Shown: piece after piece, positions 45,272 through 57,076 of the stretch
Position numbering within the stretch: the first letter of the stretch is position 1
How the letters are laid out: each line of letters starts with the position of its first letter
Origin: Ectobius pallidus
Lineage: Eukaryota > Arthropoda > Insecta > Blattodea > Ectobiidae
Assembly: GCA_964059195.1 (NCBI GenBank)
Contig: CAXKWD010000005.1
Coordinates: 94,811,882-94,875,881, forward strand
DNA length: 64,000 nt
Direction: 5' to 3'
Program-made: the position numbers and the translations under genes
The notes under the pieces: generated by a model
The model's database searches: none
What the model saw: the letters and a program-made list of their open reading frames with translations, nothing else
Told to the model about the DNA's origin: nothing

Positions 45272-48200
45272 GACGCTTCAAATTCGTAGTGTGTTTTCGT
45301 CTTGGGGTAAAGTGCTTGTCTAGTAGATCTAGAGGTATCACGTTTGAATCCACCCGCTACCGACTTTTTTTGTTATTATTATTATTATTATTATTTATGT
45401 GAAATTGAGCCTATTCCATTCTTGTGTTCTATTTTATTAATGTGCTTAAATAAGTATTATATTTTTCTTTAAAAAGAAAAACTGGGAATTAATTGTCTTT
45501 CATTAACCTACAACATCAATCCTAAAGAATGATTAACATAAGCCTATAAATGTTATTTCAAGAACAGAAACTAGCTTTAAAGTTATTGCGTTGCGTTTTA
45601 AAATTGCATAAGCCTCTACTCAGAACATAACTGCATACCGCTAGGTGGAACTATCCTCTTCTTATTGGCTTACTGTACTATTTCATTGTCAATGCATTTT
45701 GTAAAATGTTTATATATTTTAAGAATTTATTTTATCAGTGTATACCAATATGAAATAAGGTTAAGAATAAAATTTTAGACCTTTGTTCTTCCGTAAGCCC
45801 TGCTTAATGAATCGATCTGGAGTTTAACTCTGAGATCTATTTAAATATACTTATTTCATGTATGATAATAATTATGATTCATAACTGAAATTATAACTGA
45901 TTAAAAAAATATACTGGCACTTTGTTATATCAGTTTACCTGATTTTATTTATTTAGCAATCCTGTAGACCAGCAGTTCTGGCATAGGATAACAATAACAA
46001 TAATATTTTTTGTAATAATAATAATAATAATAGGTAGCCCTAACATTTATTTGCTGTCCATGGAGACTGCAGTCAGTCTTTCATACATTGTCAGGTTACC
46101 ATCACATACAATTTAGGAATGTCAGAGTTTGTGACTGAGATACGGGACATTTCTATAATTTAAGCAACAAGAGGATACCTAAAGATGTTACCATGACTTC
46201 ATAGTAACATTCCCATTGTAATAGTTTGGTCCTTGCATGAAGTTTGCAGTGACTAGGCATGATTCTTGGCTTTGCTGTTAGAGTGCCCTGAAGCACATGA
46301 GCTTCTCTGCGCCACGTTGGCTGCAATCTGCAAGAGTTGCGTTTCACGTAAGAGTTGGCCAGTCATGTAGGTTTCTGCATCACAGTGGCAACAGCTCCAG
46401 CTCCCAAGCGATCAGGTGGAATATCTATGCAAATAAAGCCGCTAACTGTTTAGTGATTGATGTTGTCACAGTTACATTTAAAATTTCATTGAAATTAACC
46501 ACGTACCTCATCATAACAGATGTTGGAAATGTCCTACTCTTGCATTCACACAACACTGGCACCTTTTTTAGGGAATTTTCTTTCACGCAGCATAAGTTCA
46601 GCTTCTGAGATAGAGTTCATTTCTCTTGTGATGTCCTTAAGTTCTTCAAATATATTGGGAAATTGAACTATACACTTTATTTGTAAAGTTCCCCCATAAA
46701 TAATAGTCACTGTTAAAAGAACTGTTTCAAGATGATGACTATTTTAACGGTTTGTGATAACTAGGGCCTGGATATTTAGCCTTTGTAGAAGGTATTTTAG
46801 TCTTTTATTTTTGTGGAATAGCCCTTTTTAGGCTTTAAACAATGGATTTTAGCAGTATTAATAAAACATAATGAACACTAATATTAACACCGAAAATTGT
46901 ATTATAATTTTGACACAGTTACTATAGTTTTTTTTTACAGAATAAACAAGATACTATTCCTTATATCGCACTCGAAAAATAGCATAAACAATTAAGATAT
47001 TTACCCTTTAATGATACAGTTATTCAATATACTGCTCATTCACTTTCGATCTACAACTTGGTCGGCAACTTATTTGAAAGTTAAAATGACAATGGATTAG
47101 TAGCAGATTTCAAAGTATTGTAGACGGCTCAAGTTTCATTTCCTGCAATGGCGAGGCGGCACATTTTCGAGTTACAAATACAAGCGACTAAGCGACATAT
47201 ACATTTTTAATTTCAGTGCGTTGTACAGTGAGTCCCATGCAAGAGTTGACCAATGCCACGCCATCTGATAAAATGTCAACTAGTTATTGGAAATGTGGGG
47301 TATCAAAAGGCAGTGGTTAATACAGCTCATGCTGCCAGTGAATAGAATAAAATACATTATTTTACACAATGTGCTCTCTATCTTGTGGTACACATTATAG
47401 GTAGCACTGGTAACTAGAACTGATTCATCGATTGTGAAGTTGATTTTACACAACATGCATGTTTGGAAATTGAAACACCAGAAATGTACAGTGATGGAAA
47501 ACACAATTTTGCTTTTGGTGCAAGCCAGTTCATGTGCTTTTATTCTGTTCTGGTGTTAGCAATGACAATGATGCTCTCTATCTTGTGGTACACATTACAC
47601 GCAGCATTGGTAACTAGTGATGTGAGTCGGAAAATTTTCAACGGAAAAATTGGAAATTTTTCAGAACGTCGGAAAAATAGGAAAAATATGATTAAGTGCT
47701 TTTTTTAAGTGTGTGTATGTGTCCAAGCCCCAAATTGCTTATTTGAGAAAGTGAAATCCCTTTCTTATTTGAGACAGGGAAATCCAATTGCATATTTGAG
47801 AAAGGAATATATATATATATATATATATATACAGTATATATATATAGTCCATAACTATAAGTATATAATATAACAGTGTAACAACATGTAACATTAGGCC
47901 TACAATATGACATTATAAATAACATTTCTCATAGTTAGCCGACTGTGAGCTCAGCTTGTAGACGTGAACTAGTTAATTATATCAAACTTAACTTCTTTAG
48001 TAATATATTAATGTGTTTTTTCCATTTTAATTTACTGCCAACTGTTAGACCTAAATACTTTATTTCATGTACTCTTTCCAGTTCTAGGCATTTACATGAT
48101 GTCAACTTATTGGAATTGTGTAAATGATATTTTAACTTACATTCCATCCTCAGTTTTGGCTTTGGGGTAAATATCGTATGTTTTTATTCTGTTATCTTCT

Positions 48201-51200
48201 AGCCATCCTCTGAATGCCTCAGTATCGAATTTGCATATCTAAAGTTAGCTTGGTAGTAATTCACCGATAATAATTATTGCATTTAATCAGTGAAAATTTA
48301 TATTCAGTGAAAATACACTTTTATATCTTTTTCTATTATTGGTGGTGTTTTATTTATTTATTTATTCCAATTTTTCCAATTTTTCCTTATTTTTCCAATT
48401 TTTCCAGAAATTTTCCCGGAAATTTTTCCAAAAAATATTTTTCCGGAAAAATAACAACACTATTGGTAACTCAAATTGATTAATCGATTGTGAAGTTGAT
48501 TTTAAGACATATTGATTAAATTGTAGCACTAACATGCATGTTCAATATATAGTAAGTAAAGATAGGTATTATGTACCAGTAAACAATCAGTTAAGGAAAA
48601 TTATGAGAAATATCAGACATTGAAGCAGACAGGGAATCTCACAACATATAGCAGATTCTGAGTTTTGTCAATTGGTGGGTTCAGACCAATAAACTTTATA
48701 ACTTCCTTGTACTGCCCCATTAGCAGCTGCAAATTTGCAAATGTTTTTGAATTTGTTAAAAAAAAAAAATTCTCATAAACTTTTTAAATTTATTTCTATT
48801 ACAAATAGGACAAAAAGCATCATACAAATGTTTTAGTTTGTTGCTCAGCCAATAAGGAATAGCCATGCAAGATTTCAGGTAATTATGCTTAAAATTGTGA
48901 CAGATTGTGGATGCAGAAATGGGATGTTGCACTATTTTACAGGAATTAAATAGACCTACATAATGGACTGGCAGGTGCCCACTGCCAAAATTGCTAAGAT
49001 TGCTTGTAGCCTGAGAATTTATAAATACATGATAGTGTGTAATAGAATGTTCAAAACAGCTATACAGATATCATCACAAGGTGACTACATTGGCAATTGG
49101 CATCCCTGTGAGGGACTATTATACAGTGCGTTTCATGTAAGATCAGCCAATCATGCAGGTTTCTGTGTTGTGGCAGCCACAGCTCTAACTCCCGAGCGAT
49201 CGGGTGAAATATCTACGCAAATGAAGTCACTAATGGTGTAACAATTCAGGTTCTCACAATTACATTTAAAATTGTGATGATTTGCTATTTAAAAAACATG
49301 TGTTCGTTAATTGGTTGTTACTCTGGTAATGGTAAACTGATTTGGATTTTAAAAGTGTGTATACTAAGTTAAGTTTCATGACAATTTGATGAAGCGCATT
49401 TTGAGAAGTGTGTGTACTAAGTTTCATGATAATCTGATAAAGAGCATTTTGAGTTATCGAGCATATGGACTTTTTTCCCCATTCATTAAGTAATCTTAGA
49501 AAGTACTGTTCTGGCATTTAATAAAGGTAATGAATAATTATAAGAATAGCAAGATGGATAGAAAAGAAGAGCTACACATATGTTCCAATGGGCTACTGTT
49601 AATGCATTGAAAACTTTTATACTATTTTAGCTGGTTACCCATCGTGTACAAGTAAAAAGTATTTTGCATTACCTGAGAAATGCTGCAAGGATATGATTGT
49701 AATTTGTTTCTATTTTCAATTTATGAAGTAAAACTTCTTTAGCCGTGGTAGGGGTAATTCGGGAGCTTGTGTAACCCTCAAAATCGTCACGAAATTAGTG
49801 TCATGCTAAAAATTGTCAGTAAGGTGTGACAGAACGGACTGCACAGAAAAAATCAACTCATTGATTAGGCTTATCCAAAATTTAAAAAATTAAAAAATTA
49901 AAAAAAACGAGAAATCCAAAATTTAAAGATCCAAGATCTGAAATTTAAAAAAAAAATCCAAAATTCCAAAATTAAAAAATTCAAAGATCCAAAATTAAAA
50001 AATCCAAAACTCCGAAATTTAAAAAAATGAAAAATCCAAATATCCGAAATTTAAAAAATAAAAAAATTAAAAATTAAAAGTCCAAAATTTAAAAATAAAA
50101 GAATCCAAAATAAAAAAATCCAAAATTTAAAAGTAAAAACCCCAAAATTTAAAAGTCGAAAATCCAAAATTTTAAAATTCAAAGATCTAAAATTTTAAAA
50201 CTCCAAAATTAAAGGAGCAAAAATAATAAATCCAAAATTTAAAAAGTCCAAAAAACCTATATTAAAAAGTCCAACAATCCAAAATTGAAAAAATCCAAAA
50301 ATTAAAACAAGTTTCACTTCTGTCGCGTGATGTTCCACGCACACTTTCTTTTACTTTATGTTTTAGTGATTTCTGTAGAACAGTTTATGAATAACATATT
50401 CCAAAGAATGGACTTCTACACAATATTTACAGCTTTTCTCTTTGGGGTGTATAATATAGGGTTGTTCTTCCAGATTTTTGCTACCCTGTATGAATTTTGT
50501 GATAACTGAATTGGAAATATTGTTGTCTATCGCTTTAGTTTTGTGGTAACAGCCTTAAAGTACTTCTTTTCCTGCATGAACCAAGTGTTAAGTAATCTCG
50601 TTATCAAGGTTAATAATATTTGTGTTTATTAACACATATGAGTTAACTTCTGTGTAGGCTAATCACACTCAAACAGTCCTCATTTAATCAGTTGGATGTT
50701 TCAGCATCTTATGTTGAAATGGTGGTTTGTTGGGACTTGAGATAAAAATTAAATTGTTCAATGTTGATAATCTCTCTTTGAAAGGGAAGCATAGGGCCTT
50801 ATTATCGGGAAAATAAACACAAAGTTCCATTAAAAATGTGCTTCATGTTGCGTTATCATTAAGCAAGCACTCAGCTACCTCCATTCTCTGCAGCTCCATA
50901 TTGGTTACTTAGGTAGGGGTTGTTTATTGGAATGGTATTATCGTACTTAATTGGATGGTCGAATTTCAAGTTGTAGATAGAGAATAACACAGGACACTTA
51001 CTGCTTTGTCAGTGGAAAAATGAGGGACAGATGATGCAGTGCTCCTGGTGGTAGAACCTGGAGTCTTGGCACTAGAATCAAATATTTAAATTCTTATGAA
51101 AGGATGGAAAGATTAAATTAAATTGACTTTAAATACTGCTAGATTCATACAGTGAACTCTTGATAATTCGGACCTCAGTATGCCGGACTTTGGATAACTC

Positions 51201-52493
51201 GGACAGATTTTTGGTGATCCAGACCTAGATTTACAGCCATTCTACGGCCATTTCAGAACTGCAAGAGAAGTAATTATTCACAAGCAACAGAAACAATGTG
51301 TACACAGAAGAACATTTACAGTTTCTTTCGGCCTAAATCTTCTCAGAAAAATATGATCACAGTGCCACATCAGTCATAATATTGTACTAATAATGTAACA
51401 GTGTATTTCAGACTAGAAATTTCAATATAGAACTGATGTGTTATTCTTTTTTGTTCCAGTTGTAAGTGTTAATATTATGTTCTGCCTCATACGTTTTGTT
51501 ATAGTATCTTAAACATGAAATTTCATTACTTAAATACCATTTTCTAATTTACTCTCCATAACCCAAACATTTTCCAGTTTCATCAGATTATGATATTGGT
51601 ATTACTCAATTGAACTCACATGCATATCACATGTATGTGTCTGGTAAATCACCATGTGAAGTTTGAGCAGATAGGTTTTGTCACATTGAAAATTGATATG
51701 GTTTATCTAGACTTGTGAAAAAGGTCAAAGTCAATTGAAGATCCATCTGCCACGAGTTGTGTTCTTTGATAATGTTGCATTAATGATTTTAAGTCAACTT
51801 GATTGCAGACTTTCATTGCCTTGTGTGTTACATAACACATTATGCTATCAGCCTTGAAGCTGGTGATCTCTTGAGCATAATTTGTTTTTTATTATATTCT
51901 AGTATAATAATTAATAATAATAATAATAATAATATATCATCTTCTAGGAATCCTCTCATCATAGGCATTTAATTATTGCTTAAAGTATTCACTTGGGAAA
52001 TGTATGCCCCATCTATTTATATAAGTGAGCAGTGGAAAATCTCATAATATTCTTGAAACATAAGGAAAATAGGAAAGCTAATATGTGAGCAAATAAAGAG
52101 CCAGTTGAAAATTTCCGCTCAAAGCATGAGAATATGCAAATAAACAGCCAGTTGAAAAATTTCCATAAAATACAGAAATTAGATTCTCAAACTTCAGATC
52201 TTGGACTTAGGCGTACTAAGACTGTTAACATGATTGCAGCAAAGTTTAAATGATTATTGCAACAGTGGTATTTATTTTTCTTGTTTACAGGTATTGCTGG
52301 TTTGACTTTGGCATGTTTGTACGGAGCATACAAATATAAACACAGAGGAACCATGTCGACATCAGTATTTCTTATGCAACTTCGTGTGGCAGCTCAAGGG
52401 ACAGTAGTAGCCTGCCTCACAGCTGGAATCGGCTATAGTCTCTTGAAAGAGTATGCCTTCAAATCCGAAGATACAAAAGGAAAGAAAGACTGA
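38575..52493 (+). CDS. HIG1-domain protein (HIGD1-type), spliced over 13.9 kb
   Basis: Three coding exons (38575-38586, 38752-38860, 52291-52493) join to 324 nt, 107 residues, with matched phases and GT/AG borders. HIG1 proteins are small inner-membrane proteins that act on assembly and stability of respiratory complexes III and IV. Seen: a soluble N-terminus (MPDEYDPNMAAERA...), the conserved SKLARKSAEAPLFPIG (about 26-41), a first membrane helix (IAGLTLACLYGAYKY), a loop, then MQLRVAAQG and a second helix (TVVACLTAGIGYSLL), ending KGKKD. The PIG-IAG junction and RVAAQG are family hallmarks, closest in layout to HIGD1A/B/C. I chose ATG 38575 because it alone is in frame. Intron 3 (38861-52290) is 13.4 kb and full of transposons. 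Confidence 0.93.
38752..38860 (+). CDS. HIGD1-type exon 3
   Basis: Acceptor TTATTTGCAG, 109 nt, donor GTATGT. Ends in phase 1 after PLFPI plus the first base of a Gly codon, which exon 4 completes. Confidence 0.9.
39015..39440 (+). repeat. Three tandem copies of a ~145-160-bp repeat in intron 3
   Basis: Copies start near 39017, 39161 and 39322, each with AACTCA.ATACGC, then TTTCATGAAACTT, TATTTATAA and CCTATTGAA.TTGGAC. The first two read in similar frames (LGIRVYNVHGK and LGIPIYNVHGK). They are preceded by a CCGTCCGTCCATCCG tract. Origin not recognised. Confidence 0.7.
40525..41647 (+). mobile_element. Harbinger-like element, copy 1 of palindrome
   Basis: 1,123 bp with TIR GGGCCAGTTGTATAAA at both ends. 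A second GTTGTATAAA lies about 80 bp inside each end. TAA precedes it at 40522-40524. It is an inverted duplicate of copy 2 at high identity, lacking 59 bp that copy 2 has near 41880-41940. No transposase is recognisable. TIR and TAA duplication fit PIF/Harbinger (inference). Confidence 0.75.
41672..42853 (-). mobile_element. Harbinger-like element, copy 2 of palindrome
   Basis: 1,182 bp, inverted relative to copy 1 and separated from it by 24 bp (41648-41671, TTAGTCAATT...TTACTAA). The outer TIR reads GGGTCAGTTGTATAAA when reversed and is followed by TAA (42854-42856). The extra 59 bp lie between two CTTTGGT words, which suggests copy 1 lost them by short-homology deletion. The frames at 40711-41022 and 42375-42665 are the same chance frame in each copy. 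Confidence 0.75.
42857..43296 (+). pseudogene. LINE C endonuclease, 3' half
   Basis: From RQLNYHH through LDNIIINF and WFSDHDALLYDM, the last active-site block of the endonuclease. It joins in frame to 40521 when the palindrome and one TAA are removed. The frame continues to about 43290, then shifts. Confidence 0.85.
43244..44344 (+). pseudogene. LINE C linker and RT, first part
   Basis: 366-residue frame with TPIFKKGDPDDVSSYRPISI, FGFRSNKSTVMAIDTLV, LCDLSKAFDCVNHKIL and GVPHGSVLGPILFLIQIND. The usual GVPQGS is GVPHGS. The frame ends just before the FADD/YADD box. Confidence 0.9.
44325..45176 (+). pseudogene. LINE C RT, second part
   Basis: 283-residue frame starting before VIYADDTTFL (catalytic YADD) and running through KLLGIHLDAHLSWATQI, IQKKAIRTLTNSRKLDHCKP and the C-terminus. 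One frameshift from the preceding piece. Confidence 0.9.
45295..45365 (+). repeat. tRNA-like SINE fragment
   Basis: GGGGTAAAGTGCTTGTCTAG and a B-box-like CACGTTTGAATCC in proper order, followed by an ATT tract. Degenerate, with no intact tRNA fold claimed. Confidence 0.4.
45395..46335 (+). other. Intron 3 stretch
   Basis: AT-rich intronic sequence with an AATA/TAA simple repeat near 46015. No gene or element boundary seen. Confidence 0.4.
46336..46715. mobile_element. Foldback transposon, copy D (half)
   Basis: Follows the left arm of the family from a diverged CACGTAAGAGTTGGCCA end through AAATATCTATGC, TTGGAAATGT and TTTTCTTTCACGC to the centre region, without the mirrored arm. Confidence 0.75.
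46716..47223 (+). other. Intron 3 stretch
   Basis: AT-rich intronic sequence. Nothing recognised. Confidence 0.4.
47226..47263. mobile_element. Foldback transposon end fragment, copy E
   Basis: CAGTGAGTCCCATGCAAGAG then TTGACCAATGCCACG after TA (47224-47225). Only the outermost ~38 bp of the family remains. Confidence 0.7.
47369..47614 (+). repeat. Direct duplication, ~207-bp period
   Basis: TCTCTATCTTGTGGTACACATTA and the following CACTGGTAACTAG occur at about 47369 and again, slightly diverged, at 47576. The second copy is interrupted by the hAT-type element and continues at 48471 (ATTGATTAATCGATTGTGAAG). Confidence 0.7.
47615..48462. mobile_element. hAT-type element with 8-bp TSD
   Basis: 848 bp. 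Ends TAGTGATGTGAGTCGG on the left and TAGTGTTG on the right, reversed. The 8-bp TTGGTAAC is duplicated exactly (47607-47614, 48463-48470). Subterminal regions repeat GGAAAAATTTTCC-like words on both sides. It includes a (TA)n tract at about 47808-47850. Removing it rejoins the duplicated host repeat. No transposase seen. Confidence 0.8.
48471..49121 (+). other. Intron 3 stretch
   Basis: Starts with the rest of the duplicated host repeat, then AT-rich sequence with no gene recognised. Confidence 0.4.
49124..49280. mobile_element. Foldback transposon, copy F (left-arm fragment)
   Basis: CAGTGCGTTTCATGTAAGAT after TA, then ...ACTCCCGAGCGATCGGGTG and AAATATCTACGC in family order, ending near ACATTTAAAATTG. 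No mirrored arm. Confidence 0.75.
49281..49868 (+). other. Intron 3 stretch
   Basis: AT-rich intronic sequence with two short TGTGTACTAAGTTTCATGA-like direct repeats (about 49358 and 49409). No gene. Confidence 0.4.
49869..50310 (+). repeat. Degenerate low-complexity satellite of AAAATCCAAAATTT words
   Basis: About 440 bp made almost only of A, T and CC doublets, with TCCAAAATTTAAAA recurring roughly every 12-20 bp in irregular order. Nearly free of G. No coding content. Confidence 0.85.
50311..51150 (+). other. Intron 3 stretch
   Basis: AT-rich intronic sequence. The open frame at 50327-50509 has no recognisable feature. Confidence 0.4.
51153..51400 (+). mobile_element. Pogo/Tigger-like remnant
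   Basis: CAGTGAACTCTTGATAATTC followed by GGAC...GGATAACTCGGAC resembles pogo-type termini. About 80 bp further a decayed piece (AREVIIHKQQK in one frame, then YSFFRPKSS in another) looks like the C-terminus of a jerky/Tigger transposase. Only a remnant. Confidence 0.45.
51401..52290 (+). other. Intron 3, 3' part
   Basis: AT-rich sequence up to the acceptor TTGTTTACAG, with an AAT repeat at about 51910-51932. No gene. Confidence 0.45.
52291..52493 (+). CDS. HIGD1-type exon 4 (both membrane helices, stop)
   Basis: Acceptor TTGTTTACAG, then GTATTGCTGG completing Gly and continuing IAGLTL. The stop is TGA at 52491-52493. The track-style ATG at 52257 upstream is intronic. Confidence 0.93.
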
Positions 52494-55400
52494 TGTTTCC
52501 CTGTCTATAACATGTAGACTAATTTAAGTATCAGTTGTCAGTATAATTTGAATGTATGAGATAAGGAAGATTTTCTGTAAGATTCTCGAATTGGAGCTTA
52601 GGTTCTTAGAAAATGAAACGTGCTTTGACGAACCTAACCCCTTCATGTCTGTTAGTCGTACCTGGCTGAGAAATAATGGTTCGTGTAGAAATATTTCACA
52701 AAGCTCTATTCAGATTAGATAGATCTTTACACTTATTCCTTGTTTAGTAGACATTGTAACAGACACATGCAATAGAAAGTGACATCGTAATAGGAAATGC
52801 TGAACGGAGATTTCTGTGATGTAAATCTGATTTTATCGTCATTAACAAAGAATCCCTATGGCATCAGATTTTTGTTTATTTAGAGCATAAACATGAGGAA
52901 AAATAACTAAGTTTATCTTCTTTCGAAGTAAAATTTTGTTGTTCTGTTATAGGTAGAAACAAAAATGAATCTAGTTTTATCTTCTTAAAGAGTAATCAAC
53001 TATGAGAAATGTGAAGTGTTTTTGTCAGTCCATTTAAACTGTACTTTAAAACAGTGCAGGGGTAGGTTGCTCTACATGCAATTTGAATTCAACATACACG
53101 TTAGATCAATCACGTTGCAGCATTTATGTTCTGTATAGCTCCAAGTAGCAGATCTTGAAGGGGCAGAGGCTTAGCACTAGTCATTTTCTTCCAGAAAAAT
53201 CAAGATGATTTGATGAGTGTCCATTTGCTTCTTAGTTTAATAAGATAGTGGATGGAATTTGTGTGGATGCTGAATGATAGGAAACATGAATATTCATTTC
53301 AAGGAATTTATCATAAGTTTAATGCCTGTATATTTATCAATAAATCAATACTTGCAAAATATTCATGTATATTTAGTTAGCCTGTATACATTCATGAAGT
53401 CTTTGTAGGTATTTTTCAGTGCAAACTAGAAATGTTTATTTATCATAACTCATAAGTAATATAGCAAGAGGACTGGAATTTATCTTGAGAGAATCAGGCA
53501 ATTTTGTTCTATTTATTCTAGTTACCTAGAAAAGTACTTTACAATTAAATGAGTACAGTGAATAAATAAATCAACAAAAAATGAATAAATATAAGAAAAT
53601 CAAACACCTATGAGTGTGCTATGTCTCATAACTTCATGACTTCTTTCATTATTCACTGCAAGGTGGAACATGCTTATAACGTATCTATATAGAGAATCAA
53701 AGCTTTCTAACAAAGTCCTGGTTTATTTTTCTCTCAAGAATCTTGCTAATACAAACTGCTATAAACTTCACTTGCTGATGCGCAGTATGTATTATTCAAC
53801 ATAAACAATTAATTAGATGAATAGGTATTGAGAAAACAATTGCTCTGTCCTGATGAACGCTATGATTTCTGGCATGACAATACAAAAACAAACTCACATC
53901 GGTGCAATAAAATGAAAGTGTTGACATTAAATTTACTGGATTATTCACCGATTTATGAATTAAACATTAAATATAAAGATTGTTATATGAGTTTCATATA
54001 AATACAGCAACATGAAACACAGCTGTATAAAACATATATTTGTATTTTATTGACCTTAAATTGTATGACACATTGGATATCTCCTTGCTAAAATTTATTC
54101 TTTGATAATTGCTTAATAGACTACCATGCCATTAGTTAGCAGATCTTAGTTACATGCATCCTTGCTACTGTATATTGTACGTGTGCTAATGTCTATAGCA
54201 ATGTAGCTTGTATCATCTTATCTCTAGTAAGCTAAAGAAATAATACTGTTCATTTTTTAAAAATTATTGTAAAACTTAGCATTTTATTGTACCATTGGCT
54301 ACAAATCTGAATATTAAAAATTCTTGTAATTCTTTTGAGAATTCGGGGAGTTGAGGAGAATTTGTTATTTTTTGGCATTGATTTCGTGTAAATTTTGAAG
54401 GGAGAATTATTTTGGTGTTAGGCCCTTTAAAGATATTTGTAATTTTAACTACGAAAATTAATGTTAAATATAAGTAGGATGCTATTATAATGGTGAAGGA
54501 TCAATAAAATGATTTCACCAATTTACCCATTAATTATTGTTATATCAATTATAATTTTAACTATACATCAATGATGACTAATCTGATAACAAATTATGTT
54601 CCTTTACTTCATGAATGTGTGTTTTGGGCTGTGTTGATCACTTGTAAATAATTTCATTGTAAATATTTATTATTAAAGTACTTTCATAAATTGTTGACTT
54701 AAATATATGTGTATGTAGCTTTCTTTATGTAGTGCTTGAAACTACGTGCATTGTTTCAAAAAAGCTCAAATTGTGGGTGTTTATTCATATACTTCATGCC
54801 ATTAATGAGCCTTTACCATATTAGCAGCTGTGATGTTATAGCAGCCTCTCTTGTCATTGCAAAAATTATGTGATATGTATCTTTAATTTAAACATTATAT
54901 TCAGCAGCGCTTTGTTGACAACTTGACTTGTAAGCCTAAGGATCATAATATGCAATCTGTATGTTTTCCATGAAAATGTTAATTTGGAGTTCTTTTCTTT
55001 AAATAAATTAATAAATCACAACTTAATGGAGAGAGTCTGAAGTGATCTTAATTAGAGATACATTTTTTGCCAAATTAGTAAAATATGATAATTGCTCATT
55101 AGGATTTCTGTGAACATGTTCTCTTGTAGAGTAGAAATTTACTGGGTTTTTTTAATCTCTTTGACTGATGGTCTTTCTTTATAAAACACAGTACCTTTGC
55201 CAAGCCAATAACATCTTGTTTCTGTTCATTGAACCCTACAATTGATGCTATTACAAGCCTCACAAGTTATACTTTATTTACTATCATAGTAAGGACTCCA
55301 GATAGTTTTTCTTCTTTTCCCAAAATTTAGCTGATTGGTTTTATAGCAGCTGCAAAGTGAATCAGTGTACAATATCAATGCAATTCCACAGCAAAAACAA

Positions 55401-55827
55401 CTCAAAACAGTGCATTACTATAAAAAAAAAAGGAAAGAGCATTATGCTAATTGACGAATTTCATAGAACTAGGGCTTCAGTCCAGACAAACTCTCACATT
55501 CTGATCACAATATCACTATCACTTTGTTGATTAGTGAAGACTGGAAATTCAACGTTAACTCAGTTTTGTAGAAAAATGTGATTGATGCCCGTTCTTTATA
55601 AACTTATTCAATTATAAATAAGCCTTATTGATCACACAGCCATTTCATAATTATGGGTGAGACATTCTAGCAAATTATAAAAACTATTTTTGTTTATTAC
55701 ATATCTTAAATAATAAACTAGAATTGATTCTTCACATTCTGTAAAATTTACAATGCCTTCTCCTCCACACTACATGCTAAGCATTATTTAAAATTTATTT
55801 TAAATATTTTAAATTTGTTTCTCAAAA
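52494..55827 (+). other. 3' UTR and downstream flank of the HIGD1-type gene
   Basis: AATAAA at 53339-53344 gives a plausible 3' UTR of about 850 bp; further AATAAA words occur at 53563 and beyond. After that the sequence is AT-rich with no coding features recognised. Confidence 0.45.
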
Positions 55828-55983
55828 TCTGTTACGGGTGGGACATAATTTGGACACTGATTTTAATGATGCAAAACAAAAGTTCATTTTCTGTTCTGCT
55901 ATTACTGTTAGGGTCTTAATGTTGTTATTGGTATGAGGGATTAAATACAAATTATAAACTGTTTCCAGGTTGTCAGAACATTT

Positions 55984-57076
55984 GAATCGGTCATTTAAGA
56001 AAGGGCTTAATGACAGAAAAGATCACTTTTCAGGAGAAAGAAAAAACTGTTTATTTACAAAAACACTGACAGTTAGTAAATTCTTGCATATGCAATGTCT
56101 TGTTACAGGTGTTTTTAAGATCTCTACATGTGAAACAGAAATACAGTGTGCTTACATGATGAATTATAGTAATTGAAAGTAATGGAATTGAGCCCTTTCA
56201 AAAGTATATCCCTCACACTTAACATTAAAATTGTACAAAAACACAGTTTTAAAATAAAATCAACTATTATTATTGATTTATGTAGCATTAAAATATGATG
56301 TATTAACAACTTAATATCTTGAATACTAAATACAGTCCTACATCAATGAAAATATGCAATAAATGTAAAATACTTTCTTCACTCGTCAGCTTCTCTGGTG
56401 CAAGTAGGTCATGCAAGAATGTCTACATAGAAATGCTTATGTTCTTCTGGTATACGTTATAACACATTAGTTTGACAAATCTTGGTTGGTGTAAATGGGA
56501 ATATTATTTTCATAAGCACACTTCTCAGGAAGTTTCACAGTTGATGTTGCAGATATTTCACATTGGAGGTGTGGCTGATATACCCCTAATGTATGATGAA
56601 GCAGAAATTTTTATTGGGTTCTTTGAATCATACTGACATTCATTAAACAACTTAGGTTTCAGTCTTTTTGCCACTGTGTTGAGACTTGTAGAATGTCATC
56701 AGCCGATACCAATAAAACTGTAAATCTCCCTTGTTTTGCTGAGTTGACAATGATTTGTACATATTCCCTGATAGAAATGATTCTATCTAGCTTATAGATA
56801 CATCTCTTGATTAAACCAAAATCAAGGAACAAGGACCATAAGTCTTACATTCACTGCTAGGTATCAGGAAGGTTCAGTACTGAAAGGACTCAATTCCTGA
56901 GGTTGAGGCATTTCTAAACTGAATGGTATATTCAAGCTGCTGTAGAACTAACTTTAGTAGGTGGAATTGGGTCTTTCTTCAACAGAAACATGCATCTACC
57001 CCTGATGAATCCATTTATCTCATAACATCCATTTTGGAAAAAAGTGTCATTGAGCCCTTTCTTAAATGACCGATTC
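55984..57076. mobile_element. Inverted-repeat element of unknown class
   Basis: 1,093 bp bounded by ~31-bp inverted repeats (GAATCGGTCATTTAAGAAAG then GGCTYAATGACA) with ATTT on both flanks, which may be chance in AT-rich DNA. Outside it, GTTACGGGTGGGACA occurs as a direct repeat at about 55833 and 57115. No transposase recognised; the small frames inside have no motif. Confidence 0.55.

Larger units (their letters stand above)
40198..45275 (+). mobile_element. LINE C, sense in intron 3, split by a palindromic insertion
   Basis: The endonuclease starts at about 40198 (GNYFARKEYKNGGVIVYIA) and reaches ICGDFNAQFDVTTQSNT at 40521. It resumes at 42857 with RQLNYHHINNLYTR and VWFSDHDALLYDM. RT follows at 43244-45176 and the 3' tail is (ATT)n to 45271. 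Frames are broken near 43270 and 44330. 5'-truncated. CR1/Jockey-like by motifs. Confidence 0.9.

Noticed and set aside
52257..52290. Coding start MQQWYLFFLFTG for the HIGD1 exon
   Set aside because: This is intron plus the acceptor TTGTTTACAG. The upstream exon joins in phase and supplies the conserved APLFPIG.
55970..56176. Small open frame of 68 codons
   Set aside because: It starts across the boundary of the inverted-repeat element and has no recognisable motif.
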